Source of the DNA: CAYLRY01 sp964386535 | Lineage (GTDB): Bacteria; Chloroflexota; Dehalococcoidia; Dehalococcoidales; UBA3254 | Direction of reading: 5' to 3' | DNA: 9,661 bases | NCBI GenBank assembly: GCA_964386535.1 | Contig: CAYLRY010000065.1 | Coordinates: forward strand, 1-9,661 | Shown: positions 1 to 8,002 of the stretch, one piece after another | Numbering within the stretch: the stretch's first letter is position 1 | Layout: every line of letters begins with the position of its first letter | Made by a program: the position numbers and the translations under genes | Notes under the pieces: generated by a model | Databases searched by the model: none | What the model was told of the DNA's origin: nothing | The model's input: the letters and a program-made list of their open reading frames with translations, nothing else

Positions 1-96
1 TGGGGACCTGAAGTTGAGGTACTGGCGCCGGAGAGTTTAAGGCAGGATTTTAAAAAATGGGCAGAGCAATGGCACGGGATGTACTGCCGGGAATAG
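1..96 (+). CDS. C-terminal end of a probable WYL-domain transcriptional regulator (5' truncated by window)
   Basis: Frame 1 is open from the first base to a TAG at 94-96 and encodes 31 residues: WGPEVEVLAPESLRQDFKKW, then AEQWHGMYCRE. A run of 'yG..vEVLaPesLR..f..w' followed by a helix ending near a tyrosine is typical of the extreme C-terminus of WYL-domain proteins. These are helix-turn-helix regulators with a ligand-sensing WYL domain, and they often sit beside CRISPR-cas operons. The stop lies 6 bases before the cas6 start, so the two are probably co-transcribed and this protein may regulate the locus. The assignment rests on a short tail recognised from memory. The DNA-binding and WYL domains are outside the window, so the family call is only moderately secure. 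Confidence 0.55.
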   Translation, partial: WGPEVEVLAPESLRQDFKKWAEQWHGMYCRE

Positions 97-102
97 AGAA
101 GA

Positions 103-1053
103 ATGGAACATTTTACAGCGCACATTTTAAGTTTCAGATGTGAAGCCCAGACTACGATCAGGTTGCCGCGCTACAACGGGTCGATACTGCGCGGGGCTTT
201 TTTCGGGGCTTTGCGGCGGGACTTCTGTTTAAACAAGAACCTGAATTCGTGTTTGGCTTGCCCGGCGGCTGAAGTCTGCCCCATTTGCCGGCTGGTAGCC
301 ACTGTGGAAAGGGACAATGAGCGGGGGGCTGAGGTACCGCGTCCGTTTTCATTGCAACCGGTGATCAGCCGGGAGACCCTATTCCAGCCTGGCCAGTGTT
401 TTAACTTCGGCATAACCTTATATGGAGATTCTTTATCACTCTTTCCCTATGCCATACTGGCCATACAACGCATGGGAGAGATAGGGTTCGGCAGCCGCGA
501 AGGGCCGGGGTGTTTTATTTTAAAGGAAGCCAGGGCGGTGAATCCTCTGACAGGCGCAGAGAAGCTGATATTCAATCATGAAACAAGGACAGTAAATGTC
601 CCGGATTTAGCGGTCACCCATCAAGAGGTAGTGGGATATGCCGGCAGGCTGAATTCAGAAAAAATAAGCCTGGAACTGCTGACGCCCCTGAGGTTGATTG
701 TAGAGGGGGTACTGGTGCAGCATTTGAACTTCCGCTTTTTTATGCAGAGATTGCTGCGCCGGCTGACGGACCTTTACCACTATAGTTGCCACGAAGAGCT
801 TGAACTGGACTTTGCGGGGCTTTTAAGACAGGCGGAAGGGGTGCAGGTGATAAAGGACAGCACCGCCTGGGTAGATTTATCAAGCTACAGCAACAGGCGC
901 GGGGCCAGAACACCCACTGGGGGATTAGTTGGAGAGATCAGCCTGGCCGGGGATTTTAGCGATTTCCTGCTGCTACTGGTCTGGGGGCAGATAACGCATG
1001 TTGGCAAGGATGCCACCAGGGGAAACGGGTGGTACATGGTGAGAAGTGATTAG
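103..1053 (+). CDS. cas6: CRISPR precursor-crRNA endoribonuclease Cas6
   Basis: 316 aa. Cas6 cuts the CRISPR transcript within each repeat to release crRNAs for the Cascade complex. The protein has the RAMP hallmarks of the Cas6 family with the conserved C-terminal domain (PF10040-like). Near the N-terminus LPRYNGSILRGAFFGALRR (21-39) resembles the first ferredoxin-like element. A four-cysteine cluster C50-x2-C53-x5-C59-x2-C62 follows. GFGSREGPG lies at 128-136, and a C-terminal glycine-rich loop, HVGKDATRGNGWY (299-311), matches the signature RNA-binding loop of RAMP proteins. The start follows a modest AGAGAAG purine run by a few bases and lies 6 bp after the upstream stop. The catalytic residue cannot be assigned by eye because Cas6 active sites vary. 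A 121-bp gap separates it from cas1. Confidence 0.9.
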   Translation: MEHFTAHILSFRCEAQTTIRLPRYNGSILRGAFFGALRRDFCLNKNLNSCLACPAAEVCPICRLVATVERDNERGAEVPRPFSLQPVISRETLFQPGQCFNFGITLYGDSLSLFPYAILAIQRMGEIGFGSREGPGCFILKEARAVNPLTGAEKLIFNHETRTVNVPDLAVTHQEVVGYAGRLNSEKISLELLTPLRLIVEGVLVQHLNFRFFMQRLLRRLTDLYHYSCHEELELDFAGLLRQAEGVQVIKDSTAWVDLSSYSNRRGARTPTGGLVGEISLAGDFSDFLLLLVWGQITHVGKDATRGNGWYMVRSD

Positions 1054-1174
1054 GTGCCCGGAGACTGGAGTCAGAATCAGATGATAACAGATAAGGGAAG
1101 CTGAGACATAGAGTAAAAAGTAAGGAACCCGGAGCTGGAAGACGGGACAAGGAACAGGAGCAAGTGTAGAAGGT

Positions 1175-2197
1175 ATGGATGAGAGCCGTCAACTGATAAT
1201 AGATCAATACGGGGTGTTCCTGGGAAAGCATTCGGAGAGGCTGAAGATTTATTTAAAGAATGTAGTGATAGATGAGAAACCCTTTAACGAATTCGAGCAT
1301 TTGATTATAGCCTCAGGCGGGATTACATTATCCAGCGATGTGATAGAAAGCTGTGCGGAAAGAGGGATACCTATTAGCTTCATCAATTGGAGCGGAAAAC
1401 CGTTCGCCAAACTGATGTCTTCCGAAATGGTGGGGACGGTCAAGACGCGGCGGGAACAGTATATGGCTTACCTGGACTACCGGGGTACGGCGCTGGGCAA
1501 GGCTTTTACAGCCGGCAAGGTGGAAAATCAGGCAGCCCTGCTGAAATACATGGCCAAATACCGCAAAGAAACGGCGCCGGAGCTTTTTGAAAAGGTACGT
1601 GCAACAGCGGCAGAGCTGGAAGGCCATGCCAGGCAGATAGAGGCTTTAAAAGCACCCAACATTGATGCAGCCAGGGAAAGCATCCTGACGCTGGAAGCCC
1701 ATGCGGCCAAAATATACTGGGAAGCGGCAAATGAGCTGATCAATCCGGAGATAGAATGGAAAGGCCGCGAAACCAGGGGGGCTCAGGACCTGGTGAACTC
1801 CTGCCTGAACTATGGGTATGGTATTTTATACTGCCAAGCTGAGCGGGCGGTGGTACTGGCGGGACTGGACCCCTATGCCGGGTTTTTACATGCCGACAGG
1901 TCAGGCAAGCCCAGCCTGGTGCTGGACATGGTGGAGGAGTTCAGGCAGATGACGGTGGACAGAGCCATTTTCAGTTTATTAAACAAAGGCATGAAGGTGG
2001 AGGTGCAAGAAGGGCGGCTGACGGAGGAGAGCCGCAGGACCATAGCGGAGAAAGTAAACGAGCGGCTGGAAGGCGAGGAGCCGTATGAAGGGAAGAAGCA
2101 CAAGCTGCGGACGATTATACAAAGCCAGGCAAGGCACGTGGCGACATTTGTAAGGGGGGAAAAGGCGAAATATGAGGCGTGGGTGGGGAGATGGTAG
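1175..2197 (+). CDS. cas1: CRISPR adaptation integrase Cas1
   Basis: 340 aa, normal length for Cas1, the metal-dependent integrase that works with Cas2 to insert new spacers at the leader end of the array. The N-terminal beta-rich domain includes INWSGKPFAKL (70-80). The helical catalytic domain shows the expected metal ligands: E174 in LEAHAAKIYW, H239 in AGLDPYAGFLH, and D251/E254 in LVLDMVEEFR. All catalytic positions look intact. ATG 1175 is the first possible start, because an in-frame stop lies at 1121 and no start codon falls between. The nearest purine-rich sites are AGGAG at 1156-1160 (14 bases away, rather far) and GAAGG at 1169-1173 (1 base away, rather close). cas2 does not follow directly but lies about 6.1 kb downstream, past the effector genes. 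Confidence 0.97.
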   Translation: MDESRQLIIDQYGVFLGKHSERLKIYLKNVVIDEKPFNEFEHLIIASGGITLSSDVIESCAERGIPISFINWSGKPFAKLMSSEMVGTVKTRREQYMAYLDYRGTALGKAFTAGKVENQAALLKYMAKYRKETAPELFEKVRATAAELEGHARQIEALKAPNIDAARESILTLEAHAAKIYWEAANELINPEIEWKGRETRGAQDLVNSCLNYGYGILYCQAERAVVLAGLDPYAGFLHADRSGKPSLVLDMVEEFRQMTVDRAIFSLLNKGMKVEVQEGRLTEESRRTIAEKVNERLEGEEPYEGKKHKLRTIIQSQARHVATFVRGEKAKYEAWVGRW

Positions 2198-2234
2198 AGA
2201 AGGGGGGAAGGATGGCCTCAATATAAAACAATTT

Positions 2235-2244
2235 AAGGAGGTGA
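2235..2244 (+). promoter_or_regulatory. Near-perfect Shine-Dalgarno site of cas8
   Basis: AAGGAGGTGA matches the full anti-Shine-Dalgarno complement, with the AAGGAGG core ending 4 bases before ATG 2246. It fixes the cas8 start and contrasts with the weak or badly spaced sites of cas6, cas1 and cas2. Confidence 0.85.
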
Positions 2245-2245
2245 A

Positions 2246-3742
2246 ATGCTTAAATACACAGGACACCCGTTTTTTGATATCGGAGCAGCTACGATAGCTG
2301 CCTTTGCCGGTAAATCATCTTTGGATTCAGTAAATGAAGCAGACTTAGAAAGGGCAGCAGATTTCATAGAACGTGAATATCCAGTTGAGCCACTGAAGTC
2401 ATTTCTGGGTGTAGCATTTACAACAAATGCCTGGTTTAATCAGCCGGCATTCAACACACAGCCAGAAAAAAGATCTGATTATGCAAAACGGCTGCTAAGA
2501 GGATACCGTCATGATACTCCCAGGTCTGAAGAGAAATGCATATTCACCGGAAACCCGGCTATAGCTACAGCATTTTCCGATAAACTGCCGGAAGGCAGGG
2601 CTTTTCGCCAGCATATTCCAATGATAACAGGCGAAGGGGTAATTAATTTTTTTCCCTGGGGTAACGCAGGACTGCCGGTATCCGGAGAAGCTATTTTGTG
2701 CTTGCAGGCATTTCCTATGGGTTGTGCGAAGTGCGGCGGCAGATTGTTGGGGATCCATTCCGATAATCCTGACATTATTTATGATTTTGCCGCCGAATTC
2801 CTCGATACCAATCGAAAAGCTATCTCGCTGGCGAGACAATCCGATAGCAGAAAAATGCCGGAAGCGCGCATGACGGCCAGAACTCTTTTGATAGATACGC
2901 TATTAAGAATCGAACAGCGGCGACTGGATGAAGCCAGACAACTGGCACCATCTTCCGTAACAGCTTATTATTTAAGCAATAGCGGCCAATCGAATCCACT
3001 AGATGATCGCAGTCCACCCCTAGAAATTTTTTATATACCGTTAGAGTTGACTGATTTTATGAGATCTTTAGCCAGTCCGGCATATAAAACAGAATGGTCT
3101 GCCATAGTCAGGCGAGGGTGGTGGTTATCACAAAATAAAGCCAAAAAAGAAGGAGGGGAATCGACTAGAGTAAGCAATCGTCCGCAAAGGAATGTTATTT
3201 ATGAGGATTTATTACGGTTACCTGAAGGCGTTAGAGCATTTATACGAAGCTATTTTCTGCGCATACCAGTACGCAAAAGCAGCGATGAGGATCCCCGCCG
3301 GAGCTATTCGATTAAAGACGAAGCGGGTCTGGTTTCTTGGAAATTGACAGAACTATTATTGAAGAAGGTGATAGCTATGAATAAAGAGCATATTAAGGAA
3401 ATCAAGGAATTAGGTGACCGCCTGGCTGCTTATGTGAATAAAGAAAACAACCGCCATTTTTTTACAGCGTTTTATTCTGAGCAGCAAAGTTATAATAACT
3501 TACGAAATACGCTTATCAAAGCTAATATTGATAGTATCAAGCATGGAAATCAACCACTGATTTCACTGGATCCGTACCTTATGATATTTGAGGATGGAGA
3601 GGAAGTTGGGCGTTCCGACTGGAGGCTTGCGCGTGATCTGGTGTTAATCCGCATGATAGAGGAATTATTCAGGCTGGGATGGTTAGGCAAGAACTCTGAT
3701 GCTATTCCAGAGAATACAGATAATGAAAAATCCATAGTATAA
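2246..3742 (+). CDS. cas8b: Type I-B Cascade large subunit Cas8 (Cas8b1/Cst1-like)
   Basis: 498 aa. Cas8 is the large subunit of Cascade, which recognises the PAM, helps open the target and recruits Cas3. The N-terminus YTGHPFFDIGAATIAAF (4-20), then SFLGVAFTTNAWFNQPAFN (52-70), a Cys motif at C98 (KCIFTGNPA) and C160-x2-C163 in GCAKCGGRLLGIHSDNPD, resembles Cst1, a family named for paired CxxC motifs. Its partners also fit Cst1: a Cst2/DevR-type Cas7 and a Cas5 follow directly. The first motif reads C-x2-T rather than CxxC, so a complete four-cysteine zinc site is not obvious. The C-terminal half is helical and charged and gives no further motif that I recognise. cas7 begins 14 bp downstream. 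Cas8 families diverge strongly, so the exact subfamily is less certain than the role. Confidence 0.8.
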   Translation: MLKYTGHPFFDIGAATIAAFAGKSSLDSVNEADLERAADFIEREYPVEPLKSFLGVAFTTNAWFNQPAFNTQPEKRSDYAKRLLRGYRHDTPRSEEKCIFTGNPAIATAFSDKLPEGRAFRQHIPMITGEGVINFFPWGNAGLPVSGEAILCLQAFPMGCAKCGGRLLGIHSDNPDIIYDFAAEFLDTNRKAISLARQSDSRKMPEARMTARTLLIDTLLRIEQRRLDEARQLAPSSVTAYYLSNSGQSNPLDDRSPPLEIFYIPLELTDFMRSLASPAYKTEWSAIVRRGWWLSQNKAKKEGGESTRVSNRPQRNVIYEDLLRLPEGVRAFIRSYFLRIPVRKSSDEDPRRSYSIKDEAGLVSWKLTELLLKKVIAMNKEHIKEIKELGDRLAAYVNKENNRHFFTAFYSEQQSYNNLRNTLIKANIDSIKHGNQPLISLDPYLMIFEDGEEVGRSDWRLARDLVLIRMIEELFRLGWLGKNSDAIPENTDNEKSIV

Positions 3743-3744
3743 AG

Positions 3745-3751
3745 AAGGAGG
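3745..3751 (+). promoter_or_regulatory. Shine-Dalgarno site of cas7
   Basis: AAGGAGG lies 5 bases before ATG 3757, immediately after the cas8 stop at 3740-3742. It supports the chosen cas7 start and the same tightly packed operon style as cas8 and cas5. Confidence 0.8.
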
Positions 3752-3756
3752 TTAAC

Positions 3757-4830
3757 ATGTCATTCGTAACCGGCTTAATGCTGATTGATGCCCCTGCATC
3801 CGCCTTAAATAATCTTGGTCAGATAGAAGGCGAAAGGTTTGACAACAGTACAGGAGTCAAAGTAATTCGTTCAAAAGATGGTTTTTATCCTTATGTTTCA
3901 GCCCAGGCTTTCCGTTACTGGTTGAGGGCCACCTTAGAACAATCTCAACCATCTTGGAAAGCTGCCCCGATTTATCGTGAAGAAAAAATCGCTTACACTG
4001 ACGCCAACCCTATAAAATGGTGGGATGATGATTTGTTCGGCTATATGCGAGCGCCATCTACACGTGAATCGGCAAAATCGAAACGGGCTGCTGATGAAAC
4101 TCGTACCGGAGAGACTGAAACTAAAGATACTATAACCAGAGTATCACCGTTTCGTGTAAGTACTCTGGTTTCAATAGCGCCGGTGACACCAACCAGTGAT
4201 TTTGGAGTTATGTCACGCCATGAAGGTGACCCTGTACCTCATGAACATCAGTTTTATCGTGCGACGCTTAAGGGGTTGTTCTCTCTCAACCTGAATACTG
4301 CCGGAACATTCTGGTATCGCAACAAGACGGGTTTCCGAAATTTAGATGACGTCAGAATCCAAGAAGCTAAAAATTCCGGGTTGCAGGAAGTTGCCGGACA
4401 AAAAGCCTATCGATTGCCATATGAACAACGTCTTGAGCGCATAACTACACTTTTCGATGCTATGGCAATGCTGGATGGTGGCGCTAAACAGTCATTGCAT
4501 TATACCGATATCACTCCACCTCTGGTCATTATGGCAGTAATTAGAGGTGGTAATCATATATTTGGGCATGTGATTGGTGCAAACGGCCGGGGTTTACCAG
4601 AGATAAAGATAGAAGCTCTGGTAGAATCACTAACAGTGTTTAAGGATGAAATCCTCTCCGAAATATTTGTGGGCTGGGTACGCGGTTACCTGGATGAAGA
4701 AAGAGCTAAACTAGAAACAATCTCCAGGGAAAAACCTGAATTTCATCTGAAAATAAGTCACCCAAGAGAAGCTTTCCAATGTCTGGTGAAGGCGTTTAAA
4801 GATGAGAATAACAAAACGTGGCTGGATTAG
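3757..4830 (+). CDS. cas7: Type I-B Cascade backbone protein Cas7 (Cst2/DevR family)
   Basis: 357 aa. Cas7 is the RAMP protein that polymerises along the crRNA and forms the Cascade backbone. The N-terminus is typical of Cst2/DevR: FVTGLMLIDAPASALNNLG (3-21), then the GE/N/vK pattern, and GFYPYVSAQAFRYWLRATL (42-60). Further on, VSPFRVSTLVS, TSDFGVMSRHEGDPVPHEHQ and FYRATLKGLFSLNLNTAGTF are the strongly conserved core blocks of the same family. A charged, low-conservation insert around residues 104-122 (STRESAKSKRAADETRTGE) probably forms a loop. The length is usual for this family. It sits between cas8 and cas5, 22 bp before the cas5 ATG, as expected for a Cascade operon. Confidence 0.92.
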   Translation: MSFVTGLMLIDAPASALNNLGQIEGERFDNSTGVKVIRSKDGFYPYVSAQAFRYWLRATLEQSQPSWKAAPIYREEKIAYTDANPIKWWDDDLFGYMRAPSTRESAKSKRAADETRTGETETKDTITRVSPFRVSTLVSIAPVTPTSDFGVMSRHEGDPVPHEHQFYRATLKGLFSLNLNTAGTFWYRNKTGFRNLDDVRIQEAKNSGLQEVAGQKAYRLPYEQRLERITTLFDAMAMLDGGAKQSLHYTDITPPLVIMAVIRGGNHIFGHVIGANGRGLPEIKIEALVESLTVFKDEILSEIFVGWVRGYLDEERAKLETISREKPEFHLKISHPREAFQCLVKAFKDENNKTWLD

Positions 4831-4841
4831 CCGCACCCAGT

Positions 4842-4848
4842 AAGGAGG
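4842..4848 (+). promoter_or_regulatory. Shine-Dalgarno site of cas5
   Basis: AAGGAGG lies 4 bases before ATG 4853, in the 22-bp spacer after the cas7 stop. It confirms the cas5 start. Confidence 0.8.
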
Positions 4849-4852
4849 TACA

Positions 4853-5599
4853 ATGCAGTTTTTAAAAATTATAGCGGAGGGAATTACCACCTCCTTCCGC
4901 TACCCTCATTTTATGCAGGGCATCCATCCTACATTTGAGATGCCACCTCCAGCGACAATTTACGGACACATATGCAGCGCTTTGGGGGAATGGGTCTCAC
5001 CAAAAGGGATCGAGTTTGCATACCGTTTTACTCATGCGAAAATGTTTGATGATGTCGAGCATATCCATGTAGTGTCTGCATCAACAGGTAAATTACCAAA
5101 TACTAATCAACCAAAGGTGCTGGAAGGGGCAATCAATCCGTTTAAGCGAAGCATTCTTTTTCAGCCGAGATTGGAACTCTACCTAAATAAGCCGGAATGG
5201 CACGCTGCATTTCTTAGTCCGGCTTATCCAGTTATTCTGGGCCGCTCACAGGACTTATTCTCCTATTCCAGCGTCAGGATTATTGAACTGGTACAAGGGC
5301 AAAGCGCTTATTTCGAACACACCTTAATACCCTATAAAATGGTGTTTCAAACAGGCCGTGGATATGCAGTACTGATGCCACGTTTCATCGACTACTACAA
5401 TGGCCGATCTCCAGCATTTGCCAAATATGTGGTTTTAAAACAACGTATACATACGAGTGATTTTTTACAATTTTCTGACTTAAGATCAACCGGAAAATTC
5501 TTCATTGACCCAACATCACCGGAGGCTAATGGCGACCACCTGGGATTGATGTTCCATACATTTGTAGGAGATTATGATGACGGGCCCTATCTGGCCTGA
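4853..5599 (+). CDS. cas5: Type I-B Cascade subunit Cas5 (Cas5t-like)
   Basis: 248 aa. Cas5 is the RAMP protein that caps the 5' handle of the crRNA and contacts Cas8. The N-terminus is characteristic: a first beta strand MQFLKIIAEGITTSFRYPHF (1-20), then PPPATIYGHICSALGEW (31-47), the Cas5 'P.PsTi.Gli.aa.G' motif. LGRSQDLFSY (129-138) is another block conserved in Cas5 proteins. Length is normal. The last 26 bases overlap the start of cas3 in another frame, suggesting translational coupling. I assign the Cas5t variant because the neighbours are Cst1-like and Cst2-like; the general Cas5 call is firmer than the variant. Confidence 0.9.
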   Translation: MQFLKIIAEGITTSFRYPHFMQGIHPTFEMPPPATIYGHICSALGEWVSPKGIEFAYRFTHAKMFDDVEHIHVVSASTGKLPNTNQPKVLEGAINPFKRSILFQPRLELYLNKPEWHAAFLSPAYPVILGRSQDLFSYSSVRIIELVQGQSAYFEHTLIPYKMVFQTGRGYAVLMPRFIDYYNGRSPAFAKYVVLKQRIHTSDFLQFSDLRSTGKFFIDPTSPEANGDHLGLMFHTFVGDYDDGPYLA

Positions 5600-7925
5600 A
5601 TGGATTGAAAATACACTTTGGGCAAAAAGCCCAGAAAAAGGAAAAGACGGCCAGGCTGAAAGCTTAGCAAGGCATACTTGGTATGTTTTAGAGAAGCTGG
5701 CTGAAGCGATCCGTTTGCGTCCGTCATTACCCACAATTCTGGGTGTTCCAAACTTATGGAATATATTATTCTGGTCTTGCTTTTTACACGATTTCGGTAA
5801 AGCAGCCAGGGGATTTCAGGCAAGACTACGCGGCGGAGCGAAGTGGCCTTTTCGTCATGAGGTATTATCACTTGCATTTTTAAATTGGATATCAAATGCC
5901 TTTACCAAAGATGAGCTTCAATGGATTACAGCCGCAATCGTTTCACACCATAAAGATGCTAAAGAGATAGAAAAAGAATATATGGACCCAGTTTTGCCCG
6001 AAGATGATCCATTGATAGAACCTGTCAAGGACATAAACGATGAAGCACTAACCGGCTTATGGAGGTGGTTATACGAATGCCAGGCTTCGTGGATTGAAAC
6101 ACTAGGCTTTAAACATCAACAGATAAAAATGCCCGATCTCCCTTCACAAGCCGAGGCAATTAGAATGGTAAAAAGCAATGGAGTTTCATTAATACGAGAT
6201 TTATTACGAAGCTACCGTATATGGCTGAGAACACTTAACCGGAGCAATGAGAAAAATTTTGTTATCGGTACTTTGGCTTTGCGCGGAAATCTTATTTCAG
6301 CCGATCATATAGCCTCGGCGCATATAGATAATGCTCCAATATCATTAGTTTCAGCACCATTTGATTTATTGCGCCGCCTGAAAATCGAGGAAAACAAACT
6401 ATTTACACATCAGCAGGCATGTTTTACCACGAAAGGATCAGCGGTGTTAATTGCTCCGACAGGAAGCGGAAAGACCGAGTCTGCACTTCTCTGGGCATGT
6501 GCGCAGGAGAAGAATAATACGCCCGTCCCGCGTCTTTTTTACACCTTACCTTACCAGGCCAGTATGAATGCGATGTATGACAGGCTCAACAGTAAGGCCT
6601 TTCCTGATCAAGTAGGACTGGAACATAACCGCAGTGTGATGGCAATGTACCGTCACTTCCTCAGTGAGGATTACACTCCAGAAATGGCATCCAGAGCAGC
6701 ATACTGGAGTAAAAATCTCGCAAGATTAAGCTATTTTCCTGTACGCGTTTTGAGCCCTTATCAAATTCTTAAAGCACCATACCGGCTGAAAGGTTATGAG
6801 GAGCTGTTAAGTGATTTCTTTTACGCAACTTTCATTCTGGATGAAATACATGCTTATGATACGGCTCGCCTTTCAATGATTCTCGGACTGGTGAAATATC
6901 TACGGGAGAATTTTAAATCCAGTTTTTTTATCATGTCAGCTACTTTACCTTCGCTGCTGCGTAGCAGGTTAGTTGAAGCTATCGGAGATTATACACTTAT
7001 TCAGGCTACACCTGAATTATTTAATCAATTCAAGAGACATGAGTTACATCTAATAGACTCCGATCTTGTTACGGAAGACCAGGCTAATAAAATAGCCAAT
7101 ATCGCCAAAAAAGGTCTATCTGTATTAGTTTGCTGTAATACAGTAAAACGGGCTCAAACAATGTATGCCTATATTAAAAAATTTATTGACGGTGCCAATA
7201 TTCTGCTGCTGCATGGCAGATTCAATAGCAAAGACCGTTTAGAGAGGGAAAATATTATTCGAGCGGCTACAGGCTCGCAGTCGAAAGAACGCCAGCCGGT
7301 TGTCCTGGTGGCTACACAGGTGATAGAAGTAAGTCTGGACATCGATCTAGATGTTATTTACACCGACCCTGCTCCTCTGGAGGCTTTGATTCAGCGATTC
7401 GGTAGAATAAACCGTCGTAGACTCAAAGAACGAGCAAATGTATATGTTTTTATGCAGCCCCGTGACGGACAGGGTATATATTCCGATTTGCTGGTTAATG
7501 CGGCATTGATGATATTACAAAAGCATGCGGACCAAATGATTGATGAATCCCAGGTATCTGAATGGCTTGATGAAGTATATCAAGGTCAAATCTACGAGCA
7601 ATGGAACAAAGAATATGAAGAGAATTATAAAGAATTTACAGCTGCCTGTCTTGATACTCTGCGCGCATTTAATTCAGATCAAGGACTGGAGGAGGCGTTT
7701 TTCAGGGCATTTGATGGCATAGAAGTGCTACCGGAATGCATGGAAAATATATATTCTTCGCTGATGGAACGGGATCAGCCTCTCGAAGCTAATCAACTGT
7801 TGGTTTCTATACGGTGGAAACAGTTTTGGATGCTAAAAAGCCGCGGTCTAATTCAGGAAAGGAAAAAGTTAAATTGGCCAAAGATCGTGGATGTGCCATA
7901 TACCGAACTTGGGCTTGAGTTATAG
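5574..7925 (+). CDS. cas3: CRISPR effector nuclease-helicase Cas3 (HD domain fused to SF2 helicase)
   Basis: 783 aa. Cas3 is recruited by target-bound Cascade, then unwinds and degrades the DNA. The N-terminal HD nuclease carries H34, H72-D73 (LHDFGKAARGFQ), H95 and H125-H126 (SHHKD). The helicase shows Walker A APTGSGKTE (294-302), Walker B DEIH (423-426), motif III SATLPS (455-460), a conserved TQVIEVSLDID (581-591) and motif VI QRFGRINRR (607-615). No catalytic motif is broken, so it should be active. The start is ambiguous: two in-frame ATGs occur at 5574 and 5577, and a TAGGAG-like site ends at 5570, so 5577 has the better spacing (6 bases). Either start lies inside the end of cas5. No hairpin-plus-T-run terminator is visible after the stop. 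Confidence 0.97.
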   Translation: MMTGPIWPEWIENTLWAKSPEKGKDGQAESLARHTWYVLEKLAEAIRLRPSLPTILGVPNLWNILFWSCFLHDFGKAARGFQARLRGGAKWPFRHEVLSLAFLNWISNAFTKDELQWITAAIVSHHKDAKEIEKEYMDPVLPEDDPLIEPVKDINDEALTGLWRWLYECQASWIETLGFKHQQIKMPDLPSQAEAIRMVKSNGVSLIRDLLRSYRIWLRTLNRSNEKNFVIGTLALRGNLISADHIASAHIDNAPISLVSAPFDLLRRLKIEENKLFTHQQACFTTKGSAVLIAPTGSGKTESALLWACAQEKNNTPVPRLFYTLPYQASMNAMYDRLNSKAFPDQVGLEHNRSVMAMYRHFLSEDYTPEMASRAAYWSKNLARLSYFPVRVLSPYQILKAPYRLKGYEELLSDFFYATFILDEIHAYDTARLSMILGLVKYLRENFKSSFFIMSATLPSLLRSRLVEAIGDYTLIQATPELFNQFKRHELHLIDSDLVTEDQANKIANIAKKGLSVLVCCNTVKRAQTMYAYIKKFIDGANILLLHGRFNSKDRLERENIIRAATGSQSKERQPVVLVATQVIEVSLDIDLDVIYTDPAPLEALIQRFGRINRRRLKERANVYVFMQPRDGQGIYSDLLVNAALMILQKHADQMIDESQVSEWLDEVYQGQIYEQWNKEYEENYKEFTAACLDTLRAFNSDQGLEEAFFRAFDGIEVLPECMENIYSSLMERDQPLEANQLLVSIRWKQFWMLKSRGLIQERKKLNWPKIVDVPYTELGLEL

Positions 7926-7944
7926 GTTTAATATTATATTATTT

Positions 7945-7972
7945 TTGATTGTCTATGACACTGGCTATTAAT
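7945..7972 (+). promoter_or_regulatory. Possible weak promoter in front of the RHH gene
   Basis: TTGATT (7945-7950) and ATTAAT (7967-7972), 16 bases apart, resemble -35 and -10 boxes in the most AT-rich intergenic stretch of the window (7926-8008). A perfect inverted repeat TGTC-TAT-GACA (7950-7960) lies within the spacer region. A promoter here would drive the RHH gene and probably cas2, the MNT and HEPN genes and cas4. AT-rich DNA gives such matches by chance, so support is weak. Confidence 0.25.
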
Positions 7973-7980
7973 TACAATTG

Positions 7981-8002
7981 TTACTGGGATAAGTAATGGG
8001 AT
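7981..8002 (+). repeat. Overlapping inverted and direct repeats; candidate RHH operator
   Basis: TTACT (7981-7985) and AGTAA (7992-7996) form a perfect 5-bp inverted repeat across six bases. Overlapping it, TACTGGGAT (7982-7990) and TAATGGGAT (7994-8002) are direct repeats with a 12-base offset, matching at 8 of 9 positions. Known RHH repressors bind short direct or inverted repeats upstream of their own gene, and this pair ends 6 bases before the RHH start. The repeats are seen; their role as an operator is inferred. Confidence 0.4.

Noticed and set aside
1061..1074. Small inverted repeat GACT-GG-AGTC between cas6 and cas1 as a hairpin terminator
   Set aside because: Arms of 4 bp with a 2-base loop cannot form a stable stem and no T run follows.
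2495..2839. 114-codon minus-strand ORF within cas8, and similar minus-strand ORFs over cas6, cas1, cas2 and cas3
   Set aside because: They lie opposite clear cas genes, have no recognisable domains or ribosome sites of note, and are typical antisense shadows.
7540..7722. 60-codon plus-strand ORF inside cas3
   Set aside because: It lies wholly within the cas3 C-terminal coding region in another frame and has no recognisable motif.
2246..7925. A new CRISPR type or novel effector
   Set aside because: Cas8, Cas7, Cas5 and Cas3 all match known I-B (Cst/Tneap-like) families with intact motifs; the novelty is in arrangement and accessory genes, not in the effector.
7926..7960. Possible transcription terminator after cas3
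   Set aside because: The stretch is AT-rich with a T run, but there is no GC-rich stem before it, so I cannot support an intrinsic terminator.
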